From: Clostridiales bacterium UBA4698
GTDB taxonomy: Bacteria; Bacillota; Clostridia; TANB77; UBA1234
Assembly (NCBI GenBank): GCA_002404755.1
Contig: DHKI01000014.1
Coordinates: 1-64,000, forward strand
Direction: 5' to 3'
Length of the DNA: 64,000 nt
The position numbers were made by a program, and so were the translations under genes. Below are positions 55,508 to 64,000 of this stretch, in pieces. Within the stretch, counting starts at the first letter, position 1. Every line of letters begins with the position of its first letter. The notes under the pieces are model-generated. The model did no database searches. It was given only the letters and a program-made list of their open reading frames with translations, and was not told where the DNA came from.

Positions 55508-56563
55508 TTAGTGCTTCTGATTTTCGTTTCTGAAAATATTCAGAAAATCTTTTGCTTCAATTTTGGGATACATTTCTGCAATAGATGCATAATTTGTTTT
55601 CATCCATTTCTCAAAGCTTTTCCTTACATCAATTCTCACAAGTGCCACATTCTTTTTCATCTGTCTTGCAATATCATCGTAAATCTTGTCGATAGATTTT
55701 GCAGAACTTGCCATGGAAATAGCTCTTTTAAAAGCTTCTCCATTAATCTTCAGTTCATCACAAAGATGGAAAAGACGCTCATCATAAGAACCTGTAGAAG
55801 GATTCAAAAACTTAGCAATGGCATCACCAAAAGTTTCTTCCAAAACCGTATTCAAAGTCACCTTACTTTCATCTTCGCTTGCAACCTTTTCTACCGTTTC
55901 GAAAACTTGTGTAATGTTTTCTTCATGAGATTCTACTTTCTCATCATTACATTCTTCCTGTTTCAAATCAGTTTCTTCGGAGATGCAAATCTTTTGAACA
56001 TTTTCGTTCTCACTAGTTGCACCTTCAATTTTTTCTGATTCTTCAGAAAGATTTTCCACTGCCAAGCCTTCTTCATCCACATTATGATTTTCTGATTTTT
56101 CATCTACCATTTCCTTTTCACAAGATGTTTCTTCAATGTTAGTAGTTGTAATTTCCTCCATACCGGATTCTTCTAAATCCTGACTTGCTTCGATAACCGG
56201 GGATTCAATTACATTGTCATTCTTTGGTTCTTGGAATGCATCTTGAGAATTGTCAATTCCATGTTCGTGCTCGCAAGAAGCAGAACTAACATCAACCTCT
56301 TCAACATTCTCAGGAAGTTTTTCGAACTTTTGATTTTCCTCAGACGTAGTTTCTATGATAATTCTTGCATCAAGGAAAATTCTTCTAAGGAAAAATAGAA
56401 GTTTCGCCACCTCGTCCTTTTGACTCCATTCCCACAAGATTACAACCTTTGAATGCTCATTGTCCCAAACGAACTCAACATTAAGTTCGTTAATCACATG
56501 CATCAACTCAAAGAATTTTGTTTGATCTCGGTCGCCATAGAGAATTGTGATTTTGTTCTTCAT
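55508..56563 (-). CDS. Acidic low-complexity protein, second gene of a cassette
   Basis: 351 residues, unrecognised. An N-terminal folded part (about 1-90, ITILYGDRDQTKFFE to IIETTSEEN) is followed by about 150 residues very rich in Glu, Ser, Asn and Val (probably disordered) and a C-terminal helical domain (about 235-351) with AISMASSAKSIDKIYDDIARQ split by charged turns and ending IFRNENQKH. ATG 56563 follows GAGGTGATTGAG and lies 13 bases after the preceding gene. The long acidic middle may mimic nucleic acid or link partners. Confidence 0.55.
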   Translation of the reverse strand: MKNKITILYGDRDQTKFFELMHVINELNVEFVWDNEHSKVVILWEWSQKDEVAKLLFFLRRIFLDARIIIETTSEENQKFEKLPENVEEVDVSSASCEHEHGIDNSQDAFQEPKNDNVIESPVIEASQDLEESGMEEITTTNIEETSCEKEMVDEKSENHNVDEEGLAVENLSEESEKIEGATSENENVQKICISEETDLKQEECNDEKVESHEENITQVFETVEKVASEDESKVTLNTVLEETFGDAIAKFLNPSTGSYDERLFHLCDELKINGEAFKRAISMASSAKSIDKIYDDIARQMKKNVALVRIDVRKSFEKWMKTNYASIAEMYPKIEAKDFLNIFRNENQKH

Positions 56564-56575
56564 CTCAATCACCTC

Positions 56576-57700
56576 TTAGTGATGGTATGCAATCAAGTTA
56601 ATAAGTCTGAGAAAAGCCTCGAAACAAGGATACAATTCTTTATATTTCTTCTTCAAAAGAACCGCAACCTTGCCCTGAACAGCGTCAGGTTTCATAAGCT
56701 TGCCTCTAGAGATATCAACAAAGAGCTGCTTACTATCAATATTAGTTGAGAATTTTGTCCTTCTAATAGCCTCAAAGAGATATGTAGAAGCTTCGTCAGC
56801 ATCAGGATAAAAGCCGAGCAAATTCATGAGTTTTTTTACCTTCTCCTCATAAGTAAGCTCAGAATTACCTATCTCAACAGCTTCTTTCTCTTTGCCACAA
56901 AGAAGGTTCAACTGCTTTGAACCAAGCTTCAAGTCTTCAAGAGTGAAGTTTACACTCTCCTCCGAATTTCCTCTTAGGTAGCACCTCTCAATGACTGCGT
57001 AATAATCTTCAGAAATGTCTCCAAGATACTGAATAAAACGCTTTTCGGAAACAGACTGACGCTCTTTAAAAAGTACATGGGTTTTCTGCTGTGCATAAAA
57101 CTTAGGGTTTTTGTTTTTAAGCACCTTAGGATCAAGGAAAGAAAGTTCCAAAACTTCTTTTCCATCCCAATACTTAGTACTACATGGAATAACATTCCAA
57201 AGTCCCTTTGATGTTTCTTCGCAAAGGATAGCGGGGTGCGGATAACCAAATTCACCGCCAACCGGTACTCCAAAATCAACCATCCAAAGAGACATTCTTT
57301 TTGGCTTTGGAAAATCCTTATAATAAAGTCTGCTCTCCGTCATCTCATGTCTAGAAGAGACAAACCTTCTATCAGAATTTTTCAATGATTTTGTATCCGT
57401 TTTGGGATAAATTTCCGGTGTTGCCTTTCTAACTGCTGTTGGAACACCAATAAGTTTATCCGGACCAACAGTCGAAACCTTAATGTCACTTGGTTTAGTG
57501 TTTGAAACAGATTTTATCTGTCTCATTCCTATCAGGTTCAAAATACTGTTCGAAGGGTTACCATCACTAAATGTAACTCTCCCACTCTCAATGTCAACTT
57601 TTATATCTCCCAAAGTTCCGTCGCCTGTTTCAGGCATTTTAATCATGTTCCGTGCCAATTCATACGGATCAAAGTGTTCGTTTACCGATACTGTAAGCAT
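56576..57700 (-). CDS. Protein with PemK/MazF-like core, first gene of a cassette
   Basis: 374 residues. The segment around 145-190 (LWMVDFGVPVGGEFGYPHPAILC and WNVIPCSTKYW in two pieces) resembles the start of PemK/MazF RNases, where a GxxxGxEQGGxRP-like loop meets an ILV strand; the catalytic set is not confirmed. The N-terminal 100 residues are basic and polar; the C-terminal third is helical (YEEKVKKLMNLLGFYPDADE). AGGAGG lies 11 bases before the ATG. One CGG occurs in frame (ELARNM). Confidence 0.45.
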   Translation of the reverse strand: MLTVSVNEHFDPYELARNMIKMPETGDGTLGDIKVDIESGRVTFSDGNPSNSILNLIGMRQIKSVSNTKPSDIKVSTVGPDKLIGVPTAVRKATPEIYPKTDTKSLKNSDRRFVSSRHEMTESRLYYKDFPKPKRMSLWMVDFGVPVGGEFGYPHPAILCEETSKGLWNVIPCSTKYWDGKEVLELSFLDPKVLKNKNPKFYAQQKTHVLFKERQSVSEKRFIQYLGDISEDYYAVIERCYLRGNSEESVNFTLEDLKLGSKQLNLLCGKEKEAVEIGNSELTYEEKVKKLMNLLGFYPDADEASTYLFEAIRRTKFSTNIDSKQLFVDISRGKLMKPDAVQGKVAVLLKKKYKELYPCFEAFLRLINLIAYHH

Positions 57701-57842
57701 AAATGCAATTACCTCCTATTTTTTATTATTGTCGCTAATATACCTACTTTGGACTATTCTAAGAAGAGCCCGAGTAATCCGAAACCATAAAGTTTCTCCT
57801 TTCTAATTAGAAATAGATTTACAAGACTATTCATGCTCTTAT

Positions 57843-57871
57843 ATTATAGCATTAAAGCGTTTTGAGGTCAA
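57843..57871 (-). promoter_or_regulatory. Sigma-A-like promoter of the two-gene cassette
   Basis: Minus strand TTGACC, 17 bases, TATAAT; a long leader of about 140 bases follows before the ATG at 57700. Confidence 0.75.
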
Positions 57872-57928
57872 CATAATTTAAGATTTTTGTGCCATTTTTT
57901 TACCTTTTTTCTATATTTTTGACATAAA

Positions 57929-57969
57929 AAACACGTCAAAAAGTCACAAAACACTTTTTTGACGTGTTT
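57929..57969 (-). terminator. Terminator of the ABC export operon
   Basis: AAACACGTCAAAAAGT pairs with ACTTTTTTGACGTGTTT; on the minus strand it ends in a run of six T. Confidence 0.88.
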
Positions 57970-57986
57970 CTTCTATAAATATAATT

Positions 57987-59282
57987 TTACTCACTTCTTA
58001 TAGCATCTAAGGCTTTAATCTTAGTTGCTCTAATTGCTGGATATAATCCTGATACAACACCTATTACCATTGCAAATCCAACAGCAGCTACTGCTAGCCA
58101 TACTGGTATAACTGATATTGTGCTTGCCGAGTCGAAACCTAGTACACTTCCAAGTTGTGGAGCATATTTGTTTAAAATATGTGACACAAGATAACTTAAG
58201 CCTATTCCGGCAACACCACCACAAAATCCTATAATCATTGCTTCAAATAAGAATATTTTTCTTATATCCGTTACTAAGCAACCTAATACTTTCATAACAC
58301 CAATTTCTTTTGTTCTCTCATATATTGACATTACCATCGTATTTGCAATACCTATTGCTGAAACTAAAAGTGAAACTGCACCTATACCACCTAAAATAAG
58401 TTGTAACATATTTGATGTTTGTTTTACGTTTTCAAGGCTATCTGCCATGCTGTATGAACCATAACCCATATCTTTAATTTTTTGTTGAATCTCAGCGACA
58501 TTATCAACATCATCAACACTTACCCAAATTGCACTATAACTAATATCTTTTGCAGAAACCTTTTTACCATTGCTTTTTTGCTTTTTTATGTACCACTCTC
58601 TTACTTGATCAAAAGGTGCATATATGCTATAGCTTGTTTCATCTTGAGATTCTGCTAATACACCAGCTACTTTTAATTTTTCATACTTTGGCACTTTATT
58701 ACTGTCCCATGTATTATCGAATGTTATCTGTATTCTATCATTCATTAAATCTATATTTGGAGTATCTCTTCTTCCTCCATTACCTTTTGGGTTATAGAAA
58801 TAAACAGCTGAACTACCAAACAATACAGCCTCAGGGTTGCTATTTGATATATACTCACCAGATTGTACTTTTGGAAAATCAAAATATTCTAATGTGTCTG
58901 GATCTATACCAGTAATACTTGCATAAGCTTGATACTTTCCTGATTTTAGCTTTGCATCCACTTCCATTATCGGAGTTACCCCTCTTACATGGTCAAATGT
59001 TTTTAATTTATTTACAAGTGCTTCATCTAATTTTTTCTCGCTAGATGAACCCATTCCAGTGTCTTCATCATATATATAATTATAACGATTTATAGTTATT
59101 TTAGTTAAGCTACCCCATTGAGCAAGTTGCTCTTTGTAGCCTTCTGTCATACCCACACCCAAAGAAACCATTATTACAATAGAAAAAGTACCAATGACAA
59201 CACCTGTAATAGTAAGAATTGTTCTAAGTTTTCTTCGCCAAAGATTTCTAAATCCCATCTTAACAAAGTCTATCTTTTTCAT
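57987..59282 (-). CDS. MacB/FtsX-family ABC transporter permease
   Basis: 431 residues. N-terminal membrane segment after NLWRRKLRTILTITGVVIG (about 17-45), a large extracellular MacB-like core (about 50-290), then three membrane segments with the coupling sequence YERTKEIGVMKVLGC. Such permeases push substrates outward from the membrane rather than through a pore, or drive envelope proteins. Last gene of an operon with an ATPase, a 583-residue surface protein and a 97-residue anchor peptide. Confidence 0.88.
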   Translation of the reverse strand: MKKIDFVKMGFRNLWRRKLRTILTITGVVIGTFSIVIMVSLGVGMTEGYKEQLAQWGSLTKITINRYNYIYDEDTGMGSSSEKKLDEALVNKLKTFDHVRGVTPIMEVDAKLKSGKYQAYASITGIDPDTLEYFDFPKVQSGEYISNSNPEAVLFGSSAVYFYNPKGNGGRRDTPNIDLMNDRIQITFDNTWDSNKVPKYEKLKVAGVLAESQDETSYSIYAPFDQVREWYIKKQKSNGKKVSAKDISYSAIWVSVDDVDNVAEIQQKIKDMGYGSYSMADSLENVKQTSNMLQLILGGIGAVSLLVSAIGIANTMVMSIYERTKEIGVMKVLGCLVTDIRKIFLFEAMIIGFCGGVAGIGLSYLVSHILNKYAPQLGSVLGFDSASTISVIPVWLAVAAVGFAMVIGVVSGLYPAIRATKIKALDAIRSE

Positions 59283-59346
59283 CTTTTATTCCTTGTATAA
59301 ATAGATTTAGGTTTTTATATGGAAAACCTATAAACCACTTTATTCT

Positions 59347-59640
59347 TTATTTCATCGCACTTTTTCTTCCAAGTATAATTCCTAGAGCTATACCGATTGC
59401 AATACATACACCTATTGTAATCCATAATATTATTGTGCTTGTATTTGCGTTTTTTGTGTCTTGAGTTGGATTCATTCCATCTCCACCAATATACCCTGTA
59501 TCTGTAATATAATCGTTACCAATTGCAATATTCGCTCCACCATCAACAGCTATTTTAGCATTAGCTACAGTAGCTGTAGCAATAAAATCAGCTGTAGCAA
59601 CATCTGCTGTTGCCATTGTATCAAGTACTACGTCTTCCAT
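59347..59640 (-). CDS. Small Ala/Asp-rich protein with C-terminal membrane anchor
   Basis: 97 residues: a start rich in Ala, Thr, Asp and Val (VVLDTMATADVATADF, ATATVANAKIAVDGGA), a Gly-rich middle, and one membrane segment IILWITIGVCIAIGIALGI ending in RKSAMK. No signal peptide, so a tail-anchored topology is possible. No relative recognised. It lies between the surface protein and permease genes and may be the transported or regulated partner. Confidence 0.5.
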   Translation of the reverse strand: MEDVVLDTMATADVATADFIATATVANAKIAVDGGANIAIGNDYITDTGYIGGDGMNPTQDTKNANTSTIILWITIGVCIAIGIALGIILGRKSAMK

Positions 59641-59652
59641 AATAAATCCTCC

Positions 59653-61404
59653 TTAAATTTCATCTTCTAGTTTTTTTCTAACTATTTTTGTTGTTATTAT
59701 TTTTACAATAATAAATGTAACTATAAAGCTTCCAAAACCATATAGGGCAATTTGCCACCATGTATACGTTTTTGTCTCTTCTGTTGGAGTGTCAATTCCG
59801 CCTGGATCTACAGGGGAAGGATTATCTGTACCACCAGGATTGTCATCTGGTACATATGCTGGCGTTACGTAGCAAGAAAAGTCTTTTCTAACTTCTATTG
59901 TTTTTCCTGAAGAATCTTCAAAAGCTAAAACAAGTACACCATTTGCATCACCTTCTTTAGTTGGTTCAACCATGATATCATAATAATCAGAATTTCCTGC
60001 ATCTAGGTTTCCTATGTAGTTGATTGATTGAACAGCCTTAAAATCTCCTTCAACGCTTGCTGTTAAGTTTGAAACTTTGGCCTTTCCCATGTTTATATAA
60101 TCAAATGATAATGTTGCTTGGCTACCCATCATGCAATCCATAACACTAGCACCATTTATAACTAGTTTTGAATACTCTGTTACTGGCAAGTTTATTACTT
60201 CTTTTGAAACATATGTATTTGAATTACTATCTTCATAGTCAAAATCTATATTTATTGGATAAGACTTTGATGTTAAATCTTGTTTTACGTTAAGTTCTAT
60301 ACTTCTTGCAGCAGATTCCTTTGGACCCAATTTTTCAACATAAAATGTATTGCTACCTTTTGTAATCATATAAGCACCGTCATCTGAACTTAAAGTTATT
60401 TTCATATTTGATATTGATTTGTCATTACTTGTGTTCATAAACTTAAATGTGAAGTTTATTGTATCACCTGCAACAATGTTTGCTTTATCGGTTGAATATG
60501 AAGCAATCATTATCTTTGGCTTTCCTGATGTTTCATCTCCACTCTCGTTTTGGCTTAAAACATCTAGAATATATAAAGTTTTTTCTTCTGTTGCTTGTTC
60601 TCCGTTAGAATCTTTATAGTAAACAGTTGCTGTCAAAGAATGATTACCTTTTGTGATATTTTTAGAAGCCATCATATCAAAACTTGCTGTATACGTAGAT
60701 TTTGCTGCAAGTTTGCCTATGTAATAAAAATCTTTTTCATCAACAGCCATAAAACCGTCTTGGCCTAATCCACCGATTCTTACATACATATCAGTCGCAT
60801 CTATATCACCAATATTATTTATATTAAACTTAAGATTAAATCTTTCGCCAGCAGAAACTCTCTCAGGTGTTGTATTTGCACTATCAACAGTTACTATTGA
60901 TTTTACTTTTTCAGCAATAACCTTTACAAAAACGCTTCCTTCTGAAGAATAATTCTCATCTCTATTATTCTTGTATTCCATTTTGAATTTTAATTCATAA
61001 ATACCTTTTTTAGTAGAAGCTTTTGATTTCAAATTGAAAGTTGCTACACCTTCTCTGCCTTTCTTTACAGAGCTAGTCGTCTCATAACTAGTCGCTCTCT
61101 CATATTCTAATATACTATTTTCAAAAACTGGTGTAATCTTAGTGTTGTATGCTGTGTATTCACTATCGTTTTTGTATGTAAACTTTAGTGTAAAATCTTC
61201 TCCAGCAGTGATTTCTGGCATCTTATTGTCTTCCACAACAATCAACTTTGGAACTCTTGGTTTATAATCATTATCCGAACCATCGCTATAGCCGGCATTG
61301 TATCCAGCATTATAACCATTTTTGTAATCGTCAGATTCTGTTGCTAATGCAAAGCTTGTCATTAATACCGTAATTACAACAATTAAACTAATTATTTTTT
61401 TCAT
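59653..61404 (-). CDS. Large surface protein with COG1361/CARDB-like repeats
   Basis: 583 residues: signal peptide (about 1-22), a GYNAGYNAGYSDGSDND repeat segment near 30-45, then four Ig-like beta domains of the S-layer-associated COG1361 kind (phrases such as AGEDFTLKFTYKN, AGERFNLKFNINN, AGDTINFTFKFMN), a Pro/Gly/Asp linker and a C-terminal membrane segment before KKLEDEI. The start is ATG 61404 or 61410, both after GGAGG, overlapping the ATPase gene. It probably acts as the extracellular arm of the ABC system. Confidence 0.75.
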   Translation of the reverse strand: MKKIISLIVVITVLMTSFALATESDDYKNGYNAGYNAGYSDGSDNDYKPRVPKLIVVEDNKMPEITAGEDFTLKFTYKNDSEYTAYNTKITPVFENSILEYERATSYETTSSVKKGREGVATFNLKSKASTKKGIYELKFKMEYKNNRDENYSSEGSVFVKVIAEKVKSIVTVDSANTTPERVSAGERFNLKFNINNIGDIDATDMYVRIGGLGQDGFMAVDEKDFYYIGKLAAKSTYTASFDMMASKNITKGNHSLTATVYYKDSNGEQATEEKTLYILDVLSQNESGDETSGKPKIMIASYSTDKANIVAGDTINFTFKFMNTSNDKSISNMKITLSSDDGAYMITKGSNTFYVEKLGPKESAARSIELNVKQDLTSKSYPINIDFDYEDSNSNTYVSKEVINLPVTEYSKLVINGASVMDCMMGSQATLSFDYINMGKAKVSNLTASVEGDFKAVQSINYIGNLDAGNSDYYDIMVEPTKEGDANGVLVLAFEDSSGKTIEVRKDFSCYVTPAYVPDDNPGGTDNPSPVDPGGIDTPTEETKTYTWWQIALYGFGSFIVTFIIVKIITTKIVRKKLEDEI

Positions 61405-62095
61405 TTTCATTTACCTCCACAATTTTTTCAATATGTCCATCATGAATATGAACAACCTTATTTGCGTATTTCGCCATGTTCACATCGTGTGTAACCATTA
61501 CTATTGTTTGCTTTCTCTCAGTTGCAATTTTCTTTATGATTTCCATTATTTCGTTCGCCGTTTTACTATCCAAATTTCCAGTAGGTTCATCAGCAAAAAC
61601 TATTTCCGGATCCGTCACGAATGCTCTTGCAATACCAACTCTCTGTTGCTGTCCACCACTCATTTGGTTTGGTTTATGCTTCATTCTTTCTTTTAACCCT
61701 ACTGCAATTAGCATTTCTTTAGCCCTTCTCGTTCTCTCCTTTGCTTTCACTTCTTTAAAAACCATCGGCAAAGCAACATTTTCTATAGCATTCAATGCTG
61801 GCAACAAATTATATGACTGAAACACAAATCCAAGATATTTTTGTCTAAACTTCGCTAACTGATGTTCACCCATCTTGCACACATCTTTGCCTTTTATCAA
61901 AATCTCGCCTTTCGTAATTTTTTCAATACCAGCCATAAGGTTTAAAAGTGTTGATTTACCAGAACCCGAGCTACCAAGTAAACAGCAAAAATCACCCTTA
62001 TTTATAGTAAAGCTGACATTATCTAGAGCCATAATTCTTTCTGTGCCAACTTTATATATCTTAGTAACATTTTTTACTTCTATAATCGGTTCCAT
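61388..62095 (-). CDS. MacB/LolD-type ABC transporter ATPase
   Basis: 235 residues with Walker A LLGSSGSGKSTLLN, Q-loop FVFQSYNLLPAL, signature MSGGQQQRVGIARA, Walker B EIVFADEPTGNLDS and the switch His in VTHDVNMAKYA. ATG 62095 follows GGGAGGAG; the upstream in-frame ATG has none. It is the first gene of the operon and pairs with the permease at 57987-59282. Confidence 0.93.
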   Translation of the reverse strand: MEPIIEVKNVTKIYKVGTERIMALDNVSFTINKGDFCCLLGSSGSGKSTLLNLMAGIEKITKGEILIKGKDVCKMGEHQLAKFRQKYLGFVFQSYNLLPALNAIENVALPMVFKEVKAKERTRRAKEMLIAVGLKERMKHKPNQMSGGQQQRVGIARAFVTDPEIVFADEPTGNLDSKTANEIMEIIKKIATERKQTIVMVTHDVNMAKYANKVVHIHDGHIEKIVEVNENEKNN

Positions 62096-62408
62096 AAACT
62101 CCTCCCATAACATCTAGTCTGTACTAGATATACTATCACAGCAAATACAATTTTTCAACATATATTTGCATTATTTTTCTTAATACACCAATTAGACAAA
62201 TTAACTTACAAAAAAGTCTCATCATTTTTAGAATTTTATAAATTTGTCCTAATAAAAAATATGCTTGCCCCAAAATATTTATTATAAGTATTTCAAAAAT
62301 TAAATAGATAATTAAAAATATTCTTAAAGTACTTATCATCATAATTTGTTATAATACATAATTAATACATTCTAAATAATCTTAAATCCTTATTTTAGAT
62401 ATAAAAAA
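62096..62408. other. Intergenic region upstream of the ABC operon
   Basis: AT-rich with no supported gene. It should contain the operon promoter; the TAATACATAATTAATACAT string near 62350 is a short direct repeat. A 68-codon hydrophobic frame here has no ribosome site and low-complexity composition and is not called. Confidence 0.4.
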
Positions 62409-62438
62409 AGACCGATAACAAAACCATGTTACCAGTCT
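62409..62438 (-). terminator. Terminator of the 62468 gene
   Basis: AGACCGATAACA and TGTTACCAGTCT pair with one G-T wobble; on the minus strand it is followed by seven T. Confidence 0.82.
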
Positions 62439-62467
62439 AAAAACATATTACCGTATGTTTTATTCAA

Positions 62468-62785
62468 TTATTTGTTCAAAAACAAAATCCACTTGTCTTT
62501 GAATTCCAATCTTCCTATATAGGAGAACTTGGAATACACCGAATATTGAGCATATACAAACTTTTCCCAGCTTGCATATTTCTTCTTCGAAACCTGCTTC
62601 ACAAAACTTGGATACTTCTTTCCATTCGGAACTTGTTCAAACGTAATCTTCAAAATGTTTCCCTGCATAGAAACGTCTTTTATCTTGTAGAACTCTTCCT
62701 CTTGGATTATCCGCTCAATCTCGCCTTCCACATTCCGAAATCCTGAAACATTCAGACTCCGTTCATGAATAACCTTATCCGACAT
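62468..62785 (-). CDS. Small soluble cassette protein, unknown
   Basis: 105 residues, mixed charge, predicted alpha/beta with aromatic-rich C-terminal half (YAQYSVYSKFSYIGRLEF). No motif recognised. ATG 62785 follows GGAGGACGTT. It has its own promoter and terminator. Three of its four Arg codons are CGG, the densest use in the window. Confidence 0.55.
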   Translation of the reverse strand: MSDKVIHERSLNVSGFRNVEGEIERIIQEEEFYKIKDVSMQGNILKITFEQVPNGKKYPSFVKQVSKKKYASWEKFVYAQYSVYSKFSYIGRLEFKDKWILFLNK

Positions 62786-62824
62786 AACGTCCTCCAACAA
62801 TAATAAGATTTTTCTACATGAGCT

Positions 62825-62853
62825 ATTTTAACATATTTTACATTGTTAAGCAA
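62825..62853 (-). promoter_or_regulatory. Sigma-A-like promoter of the small cassette gene
   Basis: Minus strand TTGCTT, 17 bases, TAAAAT, about 40 bases before the ATG. Confidence 0.6.
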
Positions 62854-63002
62854 GCAATTTAAATTCATTTTCCATAAATATCCATTAGAGTTGTTTTCAA
62901 TTACATTCATATACTCTAAATTCCTGATTCCATCTAATTTCATACTGCTTGTTGATTAAAAATCAAATTACATACATATGTTTAAATTCAAAACCAATTA
63001 GC

Positions 63003-64000
63003 CTATTTCAACTTCTCTATTACCGCATCCACACTTAATTTTTCTTGTTCGCCAGTTTGCATATTTTTTAATGTATATATTTTTGTTTTTCTTTCTTCTT
63101 CGCCTATTATTAAAATATAAGGTATGGCAAGCTTGTCAGCGTATTTCATTTTTGCTTTTGGCTTTTTGTTTTCAACATACACTTCTACTTGAATTCCGGC
63201 ATCTCTTATCTCTGATGATACTTTTAATGCTTCATTTATATCGTCATCCATTGAAATAACTAGTAATTTTGCAATTGAATTTCTTTCTGCTTTTATTAGT
63301 TTAGCTTCGTTTAGTTGGAAGAAAAGTCTTGTTAAACCTATTGATATTCCAACGCCAGGAAGCTTCTTGTCTGTGTAGAATTCTGCCAAGTTATCATATC
63401 TTCCGCCTGAACAAATACTGCCTAAGCTCTTGTAATCGTTTAACAATGTCTCATATACTGTACCAGTGTAATAGTCTAATCCTCTTGCAATCTTTAAATC
63501 AATAGTAAAATATTCATCCGGAACGCCAAACATTTTGATTGCTGATACAACTGTTTCAAGTTCGCTTACGCCTTCCTTGAATAAATCGTTTTCTATATTT
63601 ATATTTTTAAGTGCATTTACTTTTTCATCAGTTGTTCCTGTTATTAAAATAAATTCAATAATCTTATTTAGTGCAGAGTCATCAACTTCTATTTTAGTAA
63701 GTTCTGCTTTAACGCCATCCTCGCCGATTTTGTCAAACTTATCAATAATTCTCATAACATCAGCAGCATTTTCTTTAAGACCTAAACTTTCAAATAATCC
63801 ATTTAAAATTTTACGATTATTCATGTATATTGTAAAGTTATCAAATCCTAAGTTTTTGAATGTTTTGTATATAACTGCTGGCATTTCAGCTTCGTTTATA
63901 ACACTTATCTCGCCATCACCAATTATATCAATATCACATTGATAAAACTCTCTATATCTGCCTCTTTGTGGCTTTTCGCCTCTATACACTTTACCTATTT
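63003..64000 (-). CDS. hisS: Histidyl-tRNA synthetase, C-terminal part (cut by window edge)
   Basis: Class II synthetase. The visible 330 or so residues begin inside motif 2 (YRGEKPQRGRYREFYQ) and include DIDIIG, the His-specific ARGLDYYTGTVYE and motif 3 PGVGISIGLTRLF, then the anticodon-binding domain ending VDAVIEKLK. The frame runs open to the right window end, so the N-terminal third lies outside. No CGG in frame. Confidence 0.95.
   Translation of the reverse strand, partial: IGKVYRGEKPQRGRYREFYQCDIDIIGDGEISVINEAEMPAVIYKTFKNLGFDNFTIYMNNRKILNGLFESLGLKENAADVMRIIDKFDKIGEDGVKAELTKIEVDDSALNKIIEFILITGTTDEKVNALKNINIENDLFKEGVSELETVVSAIKMFGVPDEYFTIDLKIARGLDYYTGTVYETLLNDYKSLGSICSGGRYDNLAEFYTDKKLPGVGISIGLTRLFFQLNEAKLIKAERNSIAKLLVISMDDDINEALKVSSEIRDAGIQVEVYVENKKPKAKMKYADKLAIPYILIIGEEERKTKIYTLKNMQTGEQEKLSVDAVIEKLK

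Noticed and set aside
62136..62342. A 68-codon hydrophobic leftward frame
   Set aside because: Low-complexity Ile/Leu/Phe from AT-rich DNA, no ribosome site.
62752..62943. A 63-codon leftward frame
   Set aside because: It contains the promoter of the 62468-62785 gene and overlaps that gene in another frame.

Overview
The window is chromosomal DNA of an AT-rich, endospore-forming, single-membrane Firmicute of the class Clostridia. The evidence is a complete eight-gene spoIIIA operon, the gatCAB amidotransferase, the diadenylate cyclase cdaA, strong AGGAGG ribosome binding sites and many small Cys- or Asn-rich membrane peptides. No species is named because nothing seen here is decisive.

Layout. 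0-12.8 kb: acyl-CoA synthetase, enolase, a GGGtGRT/Fe-S scaffold pair, a lipoprotein and a glycolytic operon (gap-pgk-tpiA-gpmI), with two small cassettes of different codon style between them. 12.9-15.8 kb: divergent m5C methyltransferase and Sau3AI/MutH-like endonuclease. 15.87-24.67 kb: an integrated filamentous phage (inovirus) bounded by a 52-bp repeat of the tRNA-Thr 3' part, with repressor, operator array, coat protein, Zot-type ATPase, adsorption protein, replication protein and tyrosine integrase. 25-39.8 kb: gatCAB, rsgA, a TOPRIM-like gene, cdaA, tRNA-Leu, a deacetylase, a U32 protein and a nucleoside kinase. 39.9-43.4 kb: a decaying patch of PHP, radical-SAM and phosphatase genes. 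43.5-49 kb: DUF3137 protein, miaB, a zinc-ribbon protein, efp, cysS. 50.3-55.3 kb: spoIIIAA-AH. 55.5-57.7 kb: a two-gene cassette. 58-62 kb: a MacB/FtsX-type ABC export operon with a large surface protein. Right edge: hisS, cut by the window.

The most unusual signal is translational. Three conserved genes (eno, spoIIIAE twice, spoIIIAA) each carry an extra C that breaks the frame. In all four cases the extra base makes an in-frame CGG codon exactly where a GGN glycine codon is expected, and reading resumes correctly if one base is skipped there. My eye scan found no other in-frame CGG in the ordinary host genes, the restriction-modification genes or the prophage. A small set of cassette genes with a different style does use CGG as if it were arginine. 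The pattern suggests CGG-linked +1 recoding, or else a systematic sequence artefact; it does not look like random decay.

The prophage has only one GATC in 8.7 kb, which fits the neighbouring GATC-type restriction system. It also carries three large hairpin or cruciform structures likely to be the replication and packaging region.
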